The notes: generated by a model not told the origin, from the sequence alone. A stretch of DNA of 64,000 nt from Prosapia bicincta (GCA_036971475.1 JBAIZL010000002.1:357887582-357951581), one strand, 5' to 3'. Counted from the stretch's first letter, positions 44,836-56,429 are shown. Numbers and translations are program-made.

Positions 44836-47129
44836 ATATGAATAAAATCTTCTTATACTTTTGTTAAAATAGACAATTACTTTATAAACAATAATACACC
44901 ACAGAACACCAATACACCACAGAATCACATCAATACAACACACCTGAGCAACAGCTGTTTCCGTGACTCACAGCATTGAACAATGCACTGACTTAATGCG
45001 AAACGTGTCTGCTGAAAAATATCAGTAAGTAGTGGTATTTTTTGCCAAATTGATAACCAAGTATAGTTATAAGAAAAACCTAAAGATGCACAACACAAAA
45101 ACTACAAGTTTTAAAATACTCTACTTTAACAACTGCAAATGGTGAAGAATATCTATTTTCAGGCTTTTGTGAAAATTTTGCTTCTAGTTATTTTTAGATC
45201 TGGTTTCCCAAAATTTAGGCTACGATATGTGCCTAATTTTAAAAATTTTGTTTTATCTATATCATTTCAACCCTTTCCACTCCAATTAAATATGACCTAT
45301 TTTCCTTATCAGGTTCATTTAAATTAGAGTCAAAGAGCCTTATTTACATAATTATTAATTTCTTTTAGATATTCATATCTAATTTCGAAGACTAATAATA
45401 TTCCTTTTCAATCTTATACAACTAAAGAAGAGATTGACGTTAGATAAAACTAAAATATTTATTAACTAAACACATAAAATATAACCCAATTACTACAATG
45501 AAATCAATTCATTTACTATATCGCATGGTGTACATCTTGGTTACAAGATATGAAATAAAAATGTACCTCTACAAAATCAGATGATTCTCATAAATTTTTG
45601 ATAAATATATTCATCAGAAAAAAATAATTGTAAAATAATTTTTGTTTGAAAAAAATGACTCTTTAGAACTTTAAAAATCGTTTTAGACCCATGTTTGTAA
45701 ATAATACTATTATTCAGGTTAATCTAGTAAACAAAGTTAGATTGTTTACAATGCCTCAGATAAATAAACAACAAATTAAAAGCATTGGATGAAATGATAA
45801 TAAGAATAAAAATCAGGTAAATTTAACATGTTGACTGCGGCAGTGATGAATCATACCTGGCCGTAAGAGGAACGATTTACCTCAAGGTGTTTTTTTAGCT
45901 AATGCCATACTGTTTTTCTTAGTGTTGTTGATAAATTTGTTGTAGAAATTCTTGTTAGGGCTCATTTTGTTCAGTTAGATATTAGCTTTTATAGAATAAT
46001 GTCTATTTCTAGTTATTGTTGCTGTAAGCTGACAAACAGTGTCTTAACCCTCCAGTGAAGGCACTGATTTGAAAACCAGAGGTGGCACACTGAGTTTTCC
46101 TCCAATCCACAAAAAATAGACACGGTAGCAAATAAAGTACATTTTATATTTTTGTATTTAACATAAGCATAAAATCATTTTCTTTACTTAAATACCTACA
46201 AATAATTTTTTAAAAAATTTTAAAAAATTGCCTCTAAACCTAGCTTGAGATAGTAGCTGTTGTAAGTCCTAAAGTGTATTTTTGTATTTGTTTTTCTGCC
46301 ATTCTTTTGTGTAATGATTGAACTGTTTATTCTCTCTGCCAATGGAATTTCTTAAATGTCACCAAAATCGTTCAGTAAATCATGTGTTTTGAGACTTCAT
46401 CATTATCTTCTTGGTATTCAACTACCTCCCGACCCTCACTTTCATGACTACTAGTTTCTAGCAAAATAATAAAACCATCATCATCATCATTATTGATTCT
46501 ATATTTTCTAATTCACAACTGTTATAAAAAAAACATCCCAAAAATGATCCGGTTGGCCTATGAACATAAAACTCCTCTCACAACTATGAAAAATAAATTG
46601 ATTGCACTACCTTATTTTGCTGCATTCATTATAAATATCATAATTTAACTGTTGCTTATCATAAAAAGATTAGTAATTGTATTAGTAAAAATGTTAAAGT
46701 GTAACCATTAGTATTTGTTTATCTTGTAGTTTTATTTTGTTACTGTGAGGTTTAGATATTTTTTTTTGAAATATCAAAACAGGTTGATGATAGTTTTAGA
46801 GTATTTTTTTCAAACAAATATTATTTTACACTTTTATTTTAACTATATTCAGCTTTCATGTAGATATTTAGGTTTTTCTGTCTTTTCATAACTAACTGAA
46901 GTTAATGGAAAAAGTCAAAAATGGATTGAAACGTGTCTGCTTAATGAACCAGTAAGTAGTGGTTTTTTGCCAAATATTACAAAAAACTTTATTTTTGTAA
47001 AATAATGCTCTATTTACCAGAAACATTAGGACGTTTGCTAGTAAAATTAATTTATTGGCAGAACACATGTAACACTCGGACAGATTTGGTAATGGAAATA
47101 AAAAACTGTTGTCTTGCAAGTGAAGTATA
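44836..47129. other. No assigned gene; short direct-repeat pair
   Basis: Mostly A/T-rich. gaaacgtgtctgct...cagtaagtagtgg...ttttttgccaaa occurs at about 44995-45053 and 46928-46977 in the same orientation, perhaps the ends of one inserted unit of ~1.9 kb. A minus-strand acidic open stretch (DDDDGFIILLETSSHESEGR) at about 46395-46500 could be the start of a piggyBac-like protein but is unsupported. Confidence 0.35.
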
Positions 47130-47205
47130 ATATTTTATTCTGCTATGGCGACATTTCGGTATATAGATCATTATCATCATCAGGCCTCTATACAAGAAGC
47201 CTTCT
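47130..47205 (-). repeat. Penelope-like terminal motif
   Basis: Minus strand: aggcctgatgatgataatga, then ataccgaaatgtcgccatag. This is the recurring CTGATGA...CGAAA arrangement also seen at 36.7 kb. Confidence 0.4.
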
Positions 47206-47329
47206 GAAAGACAAATTTGGTTAATATAGTGACGGGCAAACGTTTTAAAAGAAGGGTCAGATATAATACAAAATGTATAAGGATGCAAACATTGCAGTTA
47301 TCTTCTGAGTAAGAGATTTCATGTTTGGG

Positions 47330-47903
47330 AATCGTGATTACGACAGTGCCTTGTAAAACTCAATTTTAGAATCGTTCAGAAATATTTGCTTCAATTCACG
47401 ATTACAGTGTGACTTAAATAGTTCGAGCTGTAATTCTGGTTTGACTGACTGACAATCCACATTAAATTGCTTTCTTAAAGTGTACAGGTCCTGTTCGATG
47501 ACTTTGAAGTCTTGGATCTTCATTTAATTCTTCATAAAATCTTTTGTCATAGATATTAATTTTGTTTTGAATAACTGCAATAGTTCGTAAATTTGGGAAA
47601 TGAGTAAAATCTCTCTTGACTAGATATTTTGAGTATTTTTAAACCCCTGATGTTACCCCAAATATCATGTATTAGTTGGTTTATTCCCTGACGTTTCAGG
47701 TTCAATTTATTGGTGTGACTGAGTAAAATAAACTTTCCAAAATGTGATAGTAGGTTGGAATTCTTCAAAAATGTCTGATTTTTTTAGTTGATCTATTTAA
47801 TGAGCACACCCCATCAAAACCTTCAGTAACACAAAACTTGTCACCAATACCTGTTATAAATCTCAGTAGCTGAGCTGAGTCAGTTATGTCCGTACTTACA
47901 TCA
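47330..47903 (-). pseudogene. hAT transposase, downstream part (GTF2IRD2/ZBED5-like)
   Basis: hAT transposases of the type domesticated in vertebrate GTF2IRD2, ZBED5 and EPM2AIP1. From the insertion edge the text runs DVSTDITDSAQLLRFITGIG, then DKFCVTEGFDGVCSL, then LNLKRQGINQLIHDIWGNIR. After a frame break it continues QDFKVIEQDLYTLRKQFNVD, then VKPELQLELFKSHCNRELKQ. Each block matches the conserved order of this family (D-STD-TDTAQL, F.VTE.LL..CSL, LQGKNQLI.D.., F..DL.LL..PF.VD, PELQLELI.LQC). The gene is cut at its ALDVSTD catalytic region by the 7-kb element; the upstream part lies at 54957-55460. Frame breaks near 47555 inactivate it. Confidence 0.85.
47896..47903. repeat. Left target-site duplication of the 7-kb element
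   Basis: ttacatca here, ttacatcc at 54957-54964: 7 of 8 bases identical. Confidence 0.8.
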
Positions 47904-49550
47904 GTAGTTAATGGCGGCACTTGAGCACAAACTACCCCTAACTGGCCTGTACGTCACCGGTGAGTATAGGGGCAGTTTTGGATGATGAAGGAGGTCGGTG
48001 CGGCCCTGATCCTAGACTTTAGGGTGGCTTAGACTACGTTTAGAGGGGTAGGGGGTAGTTTTTGGAAAAAAATATATTCCAACCCACTAACCTAAGGTAT
48101 TTAAATTGCATCTAACCTAACCCACCCCTAGGTGAAGGTGTGTTCTCAGCTACATTCAGGACCTTCGCCGGGGGTAGCTCCAGGGGTGGAATCGGGGTGG
48201 GGTGAAGTTTTCGAAAAAAATTTGGAAAAATGTGTCTTCACTGATAGGGTGAGTCTTATCGCTATGGTTGGGGGTTGTTTCACCTGGGGGTAGTTTTTAA
48301 ATAATATATGAAATTACCAAAAAATGATCGGTTGGATCAAATGACCGTATGGGATATGTCTAGAGTCCAGCATGGACTGCTGCGGGGGCGGGTTCACCAG
48401 GGGGTTGTTCTCAGATTGCCAAAAAATGATCGGGGTCCTAGGTAAAAGTCACCCAGGAGTCGTGCACGAGGTAAAGCCACCCAGGAGCCAGGCCTTAGGT
48501 AAAGCTACCACAGAGGCAGACCTTAGGTAAAGCCACCCAGGTGTCAGACCTTCGGTAAAGTCACCCTGGAGCCGTGCTCGAGGTAAAGCCACCCAGGACG
48601 TAGGTATAGTCTATACGGAGCATGGCCTCTGGTAAAGCCTTCTAGAGGCCGGCCCTTAAGTAAAGCCGCGCTCGAGAAAGGCCTTAGGTACATTTACACT
48701 AGAGTAAGGCTTTAGGTGGGGGGTTGTTTTTAATAATATATGAAATTGCCAAAAATTGATCGGTTATATCAAATGACTAAACAACCGTATGGGCTATGTT
48801 TAAAGTCCATTTTGGCAAGCTGTGAGGGGAGGGTTCACCAGGGGTAGTGTTCAGATTGCCAAAAAATGATCGGGGTTCTAGGTAAAAGCCACCCAGGAGT
48901 CGTGCTCGAGGTAAGGCCACCCAGGAGCCAGGCCTTAGGTAAAGCTACCACAGAAGCAGACCTTAGGTAAGGCCACCCAGGTGTCAGACCTTCGGTAAAG
49001 TCACCCTGGAGTCGTGCTCGAGGTAAAGCCACCCAGGACGTAGGCATAGTCTATACGGAGCATGGCCTCAGGTAAAGCCTTCCCGAGGCCGGCCCTTAAG
49101 TAAAGCCGCGCTCGAGAAAGATCTTAGGTAAATTTACACTTAATTATGCTCGAGAAGGAAATCGGCCTATCACAGTGCAGGGGCTTGGTAGGCTTACGTG
49201 ACACAACTCATACGGTCGCCGTAAGACATGCATGCATATATACCATGTTAAACCAACATGCAATATAACCCACATACTGTGTTAAACAAATACGCATGTA
49301 AGCCTACATACATACTATGCTAAGCCTACATACATGAATCCATACATGGGCCTGCTAGGTCGGTAAACCGATGGCCAAAGCCTTTATGATCTGAGCCAGA
49401 CACACATTTACACCTCGTCTATCAGGTAGAGCCTCAGGAAGGCAACCGTATAGCTCATATGGGAAGTACTATATGGTATAGATACCAATGCATAACATAT
49501 CACGTCCACGTAGATGACGGTCAACAAATATTAAAATATAAAAAAGGCTG
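47904..49550. repeat. Left inverted arm of the 7-kb element
   Basis: Pairs with 52885-54956 over most of its length. Strong matches are the outer ~330 bp, the tandem ~35-bp units, and the inner stretch around cctcgtctatcaggtagagc and tgggaagtactatatggt. It is less A/T-rich than the rest of the window. Confidence 0.88.
48285..49140. repeat. ~430-bp tandem duplication inside the left arm
   Basis: 48285-48715 and 48716-49140 share the same order of blocks: aataatatatgaaattgcca, cgtatgggctatgt, gattgccaaaaaatgatcgg and the series of gtaaagccaccca units. Confidence 0.85.
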
Positions 49551-49659
49551 TAATGGTCGAGCGAGACCCTCCATACACGGTCGTAAGTGTTACAATTTGT
49601 AGCGATACCTATATTTATACTATTCGTGTACAATAATATAAATTATCCACTTTGTACGT

Positions 49660-49869
49660 ATGTTGAAACAGAGAAGTTCAGGAGAGCAGATTGAAGGAGG
49701 CGGCTATCGTATAGCGGACTGCGCTGTCTGCTTAGGAAAACCACCATGCACTGTCATCATACCCTGCGGTCACGTTTATTGCAACGAGTATGCTGAAAAG
49801 GTGCAGAGGTACTCCATATGTAGGAAACGCGTAGACAGACGCTACCGGCTATTCCTGAACCTGGAGTAA
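49660..49869 (+). CDS. RING-finger protein, 69 residues, two ligands lost
   Basis: RING fingers bind two zinc ions and recruit ubiquitin-conjugating enzymes. The frame is open from ATG to TAA: C21-x2-C24, then IIPCGH with C36 and H38, C41, then CRKR with C54 and the closing VDRRYRLFL. The layout is like the C-terminal RING of insect, baculoviral and IAP-type E3 ligases. The positions normally held by the sixth and seventh ligands are Tyr44 (TAT) and Tyr51 (TAC), each one G-to-A change from Cys. A poly(A) signal stands 33 nt after the stop. Tata-like tatatttata (49610) and tataaat (49637) precede it. gttgaaacag just inside the frame could alternatively be a splice acceptor, making this a terminal exon. 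It is the only protein-like frame in the element. Confidence 0.7.
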   Translation: MLKQRSSGEQIEGGGYRIADCAVCLGKPPCTVIIPCGHVYCNEYAEKVQRYSICRKRVDRRYRLFLNLE

Positions 49870-49901
49870 TTGTTCAAAATATCATAGTTTAAATATTCGT
49901 T

Positions 49902-49907
49902 AATAAA
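49902..49907 (+). terminator. Poly(A) signal of the RING gene
   Basis: AATAAA 33 nt beyond the stop codon, the expected place for a short 3' UTR. Confidence 0.65.
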
Positions 49908-49979
49908 GTCTTACCTGTATATCCAGAGTTTACTGTTGTTATTTTACACCTTAAGTAATTATTATGATATGGCGGGCAT

Positions 49980-50880
49980 CGATAGCTGCTTTAGGGTAAC
50001 AATTGTTAAGGGCTGACTCCAAGGTAGCTTTACCTAAGGTCTAATGCCCGACCTCAGGCATGTCTTTGCCTAAGGCCCTACTCCAGGCCGGCTTTACCTA
50101 CGGCCTGACTCCAAGGTAGCTTTACCTAGGGCCTATCTCAAAGGTAACTTTACCTAAGATTTGATGGAGGTATTTTTAGTATGCTGTAACTGATACAACA
50201 TACCTGGACAATGTGTGTAAAGCTCAGATCATAAAGGCCTTGACGGTTTCTACATTGCTATTTTGGTATGAATCGGTAGCTATCTATATATTGTCTAAGG
50301 TCAGATCATAAGGGCTTTTGCCAGTGCCTTCACCCACCATAACCCATTTGTACTAGGTTTAATTTTGTTGGTTGATTAGCGTGAGTTTTTCAACTTTGAT
50401 TAGCTGAAACGTTGATAATTTGATCCGGCCATAGCCGTCATAGCCTATTTGAACTTGGTGGAAATGTTGTTCGTTTGAACTTCGTGTATGTTGGTCGGTT
50501 AAACGTAGCGTAATGTTGTTTAATTGAAACGTTGGTCATTTTATCTAGCTCTGTTGTCAGGCTATGTATCGGTTTTCAGACTATGTATTTGATTCCGGGT
50601 TAGGTATGTGTTGTCAAGCTAGGTAACTATTGTCTAGCTATGTATCGGTTGTCTTGTTATGTAGGCTATGGTAAGGTTAGGTATCTGTTGTCAGGCAATG
50701 TAGGCTATGGTCATGCTAGGTATCTGTTGTCAGGGTGTGGGTTACACTTAGGGTTACTCTTGCATTACCATATATCTGTTTCTAGTACCTGATGGGTAAC
50801 AGGCCTAGCATAGTATGTGGGTTTACATACATAACACAGAATGTAGGCTAACTATATGTAGAACATTACCCAAGGTATGC
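49980..50880. repeat. Internal repeats of the 7-kb element, inner right side
   Basis: 50010-50160 holds ~34-bp units of the form gactccaaggtagctttacc, the complement of the left-arm unit. 50550-50740 holds short units of the form ttgtcaggctaggtatctg. A block around ggtcggttaaacgtagcgta (50490) recurs at 53380 in the right arm. Confidence 0.8.
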
Positions 50881-52480
50881 ATTGGATATTTCGTGTTAAC
50901 TTGTACCAAAACCTCTCATCGGATACGATGTGTTAATCCATAGTCAGTCTATGCATTAGATATTTTGTGTTAACTTGTAGTCAATCTACTCATCGGATAC
51001 TATGTGTTACGCATTAGCCTAGCTATGCAACAGGTACTATGTGATAACCATTAGCTAAGGTACGCATCGGATATTATGTGTTACTTGTAGTCAAGCTATG
51101 CATTGGATATTATGTGTTAACCACTAGTCAAGCTACACGTCGGATAATATGTGATAACCATTAGTCAATCTTTGCCTCGGATACTATGTGTTGCCCCTAG
51201 TCAGGCTTTGCATCGGCTACTATGTGTTAACCATTAATCTAGCTATATATCAGATACTATGTGATAACCATTAGCTAATATTTGCAATGGATACTATGTG
51301 TTAGTTTGTATTCAACCTACTCAACGGATACTTTGTGTTAAACCATACTCAAGCTATGCATCGGATATTTTGTGTTAACCACTAGTCAAACTACACATCG
51401 GATATTATGTGTTTACCCATAGTGAAGCTATGCAGTGGATACTATTTGTTAAAACATACTCAAGCTATGCATCGGATATTTTGTGTTAGCCACTAGTCAG
51501 GCTATGCAATGGATATTTTGTGTTAACCCATAGACAAGCTAACTATTAGTTAACCACTAGCCTAGCTATGCATCAGATACTATACGTTAACCACTAGCCT
51601 AGCTATGCATCAGATACTATGTGTTAACCACTAGCCTAGCTGTGCATCAGATACTATACGTTAACCACTAGCCTAGCTATGCATCAGATACTATGTGTTA
51701 ACCATTAGCCCTGCTATGCATCGGATACTATATGTTGAACATTATTAGCCAAGCTATGCATTGGATATGATGTGTTAACCACTAGTCAGGCTATGCAATG
51801 GATATTTTGTGTTAAATTGTATCAAAAATTCTCATTGGATACGGTAAGTTAACCCATAGTCAGGACATACATTGGATATGATGTGTTAGTCCTAGTCAGG
51901 CTACACATCGGATATTATGTGTTAACTATTAGTCAAGCTCTTCATCGGATACCATGTGTTAACCATAGTCAAGCTAACCATTAGTTAACCATTAGCCTAG
52001 CTATACATTGGGTACTACATGACGAACATTAGCCTGGCTATGCACTGGAGATTATGTGTTGGGCTATAGTGAAGCTACTTATCGGATACTGCATGTTAAC
52101 CCATAGTCAAACTAACTATTAGTTAACTATTAGCCCAGCTATGCATCGGATACTATATGTTGGTCATTAGCCATGCTATGCACTGGATGTGTTAACGATT
52201 AGTCAGGCTACACATCGGATAATATGTGATAATCCATAGTCAGGCTCAGCATCGGCTACTATGTGCTAACCATTAGCGAGGCTATGCATTGGATATTATG
52301 AGTTTAGGCATACTCAAGCTACTTATCGGATACTATATGTTAACCCGTCGTCAGGTTATGCATCGGATACTATGTATTAATGATTAGCCAAGCTATATAT
52401 CAGGCATTATGTGGGCAACTTCTAATCAGGCTACGTATAGTATAGTGTGTGATAACCGTTAGCTAAACTATGCATTGGAT
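50880..52480. repeat. 37-bp tandem array, ~40 units
   Basis: Consensus blocks gctatgcatcggatactatg and tgttaaccactagcctag repeat with a 37-bp period, clearest at 51545-51720 where units are almost identical, with diverged and shortened units elsewhere. Non-coding. Confidence 0.93.
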
Positions 52481-52884
52481 ATAATGTGTTCTAATTTGTA
52501 GGCCCTTGTCGGCTTAGCATAATATGTATACAGGCTTACACACATATTTGTTTAACACAGTATGTAGGCTGTCATGTACGTAGGCCTAACATAGTATTTA
52601 CGCTATGTATGATAGCTTGCATGTTGGCTTACCATAGTATTTATTTCGTTTACACGCATATTTGTTTAACACATTATGTGGGCTATCATTCATCATGGCT
52701 TAACATTTTATATAGGCATATGTGGCTAACGGCGATATTGGCCTAATACAGGATTTTTATAGGTTAACCTGCATATTGGTTTAACAGCGTATATATTACT
52801 ATTTAGAATATATTGCATGCTTGTTTAACATAGTATATATGCCTGAATGTTGGCTTAGCACTGTATGTATATAGGTTGCGTGAC

Positions 52885-54956
52885 TTTTTTAAAATTATTT
52901 TGTAATATTTGTTGATTGTCATCTACGTGGGCGTGATGGGCTATGCATTAGTAGCTAGCCGCCTTTACACAGCTATGGTGGTATGCATTGTTAGCTATAC
53001 CATATAGTACTTCCCATATGAACTATACGGTTGCCAGCATGAGGCTCTACCTGATAGACGAGGTGTAAATGTGTGTCAGGCTCAGATCATAAAGGTTTTG
53101 GCCAATGGTTTACCGACTTAGCAGGCCCATGTAGGGATTCATGTTGTCGGCTTAGCATAGTATGTATGTAGGCTTACACACACGTTGGTTTAACACGGTA
53201 TATGGGCTATCATGCATGTTGGTTTAACATGGTATATTAGCCTGCACGTCTTACAGCGACCGTTTGCGTTGTGTTACGTAGGCCTATCGAACCCCTGGAA
53301 AGTGATAGGTCGATTCCCAGCACAGTCTATTTGAATTTACCGTATTTGTTGGTGGATTGAAATTAGTGTAAATTGGTCGGTTAAACGTAGCGTAAGACAG
53401 TGTTTCACTGTTGTTTAGTTGAAACCTTGGTCATTTGATCTAACCTATCATTTTTGATGCTTTCATATATTATTAAAAACTACCCCCACTTAAAGCCTTG
53501 CTCTCAGGTGAATTTACCTAAGGCCTTTCTCCAAGGTGCCTTTACTGACTCTAGTGTGAATTTACCTCAGGACCTTTCTTCAAGGTGGCTCTAGCTAGGG
53601 TCTAGCCTAGGGATGGCTTTACCTAAATCCATACTCCATGGAGGCTATACCTAAGGCCTAGCTCCTGGGTGGCTTTACCTCAGGCTCGACTCTAAGATGA
53701 CTTTACCTAAGACCCTACTTCAAGGTAGCTTTACCTAAGAATTGTTGGAGGTATTTGTCTTGGTCGAGAGGCTGTAATTGATATAGCAACATACCTGAAC
53801 CTAAGACCAGACTATTCGGTAGCTTTACTTAAAGTCAACCTCCAAAGAGGCTTTACCTAAGGCCTTTCTCCAGGTGTCTTTACTTAAGGGCCGGCTTTGG
53901 GTTAGCTTTACCTATGTCCACGCTGCAGGGATGCTATACCTGAGGTTTGGGTGGCTCTACCTCCAAGATAATGTGTTATCTCTGCAGGTTTGCACATGTC
54001 TAGCACACTGTCACCGGTTATCTACAACTATGTAGGCCAAACGTATTCCCTGAATCGATAGGGCTTTGTTGCATTGTTTATTAATTTTAGCATAGACAAA
54101 TTTTGAGTTTTGCAATCATATGCCCTTACCCCGCATCACCCAAAACATTTAGGGGTAGACCACTCTAGTTAGGGTGAGTCTACTACCCGCCTAGAGTCGC
54201 TCGGGTTTCGATCACAGATACGTCATCAGATATATTAATATAACCATTAAATCTTTCCAAAATTTAACTCCACCCCCGGAGCTATTTCTGGGTTACTTTA
54301 CCTAAGCGGCTTTACTTACGGGCCGGCCTCGAAATGGCTCTACTTGAGGCCATGCTCCACAGGTAGCTTTACCTAAGGCCTGACTCCTAGGTGACTTTTA
54401 CCTAAGACCCCAACTCCAGGGGCCGATCATTTTTGGCAATCTGAAAACTACCCCAGGTGAACCCACCCCCACATCTAGCCAAAATGGACTTTAAACATAT
54501 CCCATACAGTCATTTGAGCCAAACGATCAATTTTTGGCATTTTCATATATTATTTAAAAACTACCCCCTGGTGGACCCACCCCCCACATCTAGCCAAAAT
54601 GCACTCTAGACTCACCCTATCAGTCAAGACACATTTTTCCAAATTTTTTTCGAAAACTACCCCCACCCCGAATCAACCCCCGGAGCTACCCCCCGGGGAG
54701 GGTCCTGAACGTAGCTGAGGACACCCCTTCACTTAGGGGTAGGTTAAGTTAGATGCAGTTTACATACCTTAGGTTAGTGGGTTAGAGTATATTTTTTTCG
54801 AAAAAGTACCCCCCCCTCTAAACGTGATCCAATCCACCCAAGGTCTAGGATCAAGGCCACACCAACCCCCTCTGTCATCCAAAACTACCACTATAGTCCC
54901 CGGTAAAGTACAGGCCAGTTAGGGGTAGTTTGTGCTCAAGTGCCGCCATTAACTAC
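52885..54956. repeat. Right inverted arm of the 7-kb element
   Basis: Reverse complement of 47904-49550 with extra tandem units, hence longer. ~35-bp units such as gcctagctcctgggtggctt follow at 53480-54000 and 54290-54420. The outer 330 bp match the left end closely. Confidence 0.88.
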
Positions 54957-55460
54957 TTACATCCAAAGCAAAACAACAGAATTTTAAATCACCTATCCTT
55001 GACTCTAGTTTTGAGACCAACGGCTTAGAAGTTATTTTATTTCTAGAAGTGATTGGTTTTTGAGAATAACTAACTGTCTCAAATTCTTTTTTTTTTTTGA
55101 TCACTCAAAATACAAATTCACCATTAGAAAATAGATTATTTTTTGCAATATTCCAATCTACAACATAATAGGGATGCGTAGCCAGATTTTGAGAAAAACT
55201 TAGTTATGTTTACATTTTGCTAATGTGACAATTTTTTAAATTATATTTCTTGCTTTTTGTTTCCCTTCTTCGTCAATCATAGTTTCATAATTGGCTTTGT
55301 TATATTTTGTCATGAAGTGTCGTGAGAGGATGCATTCCTCAAATACGACTACAGCTTTATTGCTAATTTGACACACAGATTTAGCCTTTTTAGGAGTGAA
55401 AAAGTATTTCCAAATCCCCTGATCTTTAAAAACTGGACATGCTGAATCACATTTAGGTTT
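54957..55460 (-). pseudogene. hAT transposase, upstream part with zinc-finger region
   Basis: On the minus strand, IWKYFFTPKKAKSVCQISNK, then VVVFEECILSRHFMTKYNKA, a partial BED/CCHH-like finger of the GTF2IRD2/ZBED5 group (C..C...eyn..RH..t.H). After stops come LKFCCFALDVS, which runs into the insertion point. The rest of the gene is at 47330-47903. Stops and frame breaks are frequent. Confidence 0.75.
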
Positions 55461-55577
55461 TTACTTCCCATTCTAACAATCAAACTATCAAAAGCCACTA
55501 TCGACAAAGAAACACTATGAGAATAAAACAGCTATTAAATTTTCTTATGAGTAATTTTAGTTGTTACTCAAAAACCA

Positions 55578-55606
55578 TATTGTGGGCCGTACATTACCCA
55601 TCTCTG
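55578..55606 (-). repeat. Candidate 5' terminal inverted repeat of the hAT element
   Basis: Minus strand starts CAGAGATGGGTAATGTACGG, then CCCACAA. hAT ends typically start CAG/CA and this family has GGGTAATGTACGGCCC-like termini. The neighbouring ggtaagga would be the 8-bp duplication. The matching far end was not located. Confidence 0.5.
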
Positions 55607-56190
55607 GGTAAGGAAATTCTTGACCATTCCTGAATTTACACCTGCAATGAAGTGTGAATCTTATACCAATGACACACACTTCATAGCTAGAAGATCAATT
55701 AACACAGATTTTTCACATCGATCACTATATCATAAAAACACGTGTGAACAACAGAATAATTTCATCTGTATGTAAAATTAAAACATATTTGAAGTTCAGA
55801 TTAAAATTAAAAACTGAAACTATCTAGAATAGAAGTTTCTGCATAGCAGAATCAAATATCATTCTTGAATCACAAAACTGCCCTCTTCTATTTCTATTTA
55901 AGTAAAGGCTTTGTGCAAGTATTTACTTTTGTAAGATTTATTGGATTTGATATGATAGTTAAAGACATACAAGACCATAGTCCTGAACTCAGTCTTCTTC
56001 ATACAGGCTAATATAATAAAAACATTTTATCACTTATATTACTTCTAGCACCAGCAATCTATATGATTTAGAACATGAGTGGACTCATATATTCCTGATG
56101 TAGGGATTTGTATCTTCCTTTCGTTTTCAACAAAATGCATCACAAATATGATTCAGCTTTGTTAATATACGAAAAAAACATATTAAGATA
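55607..56190. other. No gene recognised
   Basis: A/T-rich, non-coding. Confidence 0.4.
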
Positions 56191-56429
56191 CGTTAAAAAA
56201 TATCAGTAAATGATTTTCTCAAGTGATATCAATATAAACAATTGTTAAGAAACCTCATTATATGCAACACAAAAATTGCAAGTTCTATTTTGTAATAACT
56301 AATTCCTTCTTACTGTTCAATTATTCTTGACAGTCATTTGAATGACCAGCTACTTTGCTCTCAATATGCCTAAGTGATGAAACCTTTTACGTCATAATGT
56401 TGTAGAGCAGGGGACCTCTTTTATATATA
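56191..56429. repeat. Dispersed repeat, copy 2 of 2
   Basis: Partner of 1220-1448; ends in a short TA run at 56423-56432. Confidence 0.8.

Larger units (their letters stand above)
47904..54956. mobile_element. 7,053-bp giant inverted-repeat (foldback) element
   Basis: Ends are GTAGTTAATGGCGGCACTTG and its exact complement, continuing as matching inverted arms of about 1.65 kb (left) and 2.07 kb (right). The flanking hAT gene reads through when the element and one duplication are removed (FALDVS-TDITD). The arms carry tandem ~35-bp units (gtaaagccacccaggagcc on the left, the complement on the right). The centre has a RING-finger frame and a 37-bp array. No transposase was found. Long, internally repetitive inverted arms with 7-8 bp duplications recall Foldback and Galileo-type (P superfamily) elements of Drosophila, and hAT elements also make 8-bp duplications. 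The superfamily is undetermined. Confidence 0.9.

Noticed and set aside
47904..54956. Telomeric or subtelomeric DNA (many taggt/accta motifs)
   Set aside because: No regular TTAGG or TTAGGG runs; the motifs belong to longer minisatellite units within a bounded insertion.
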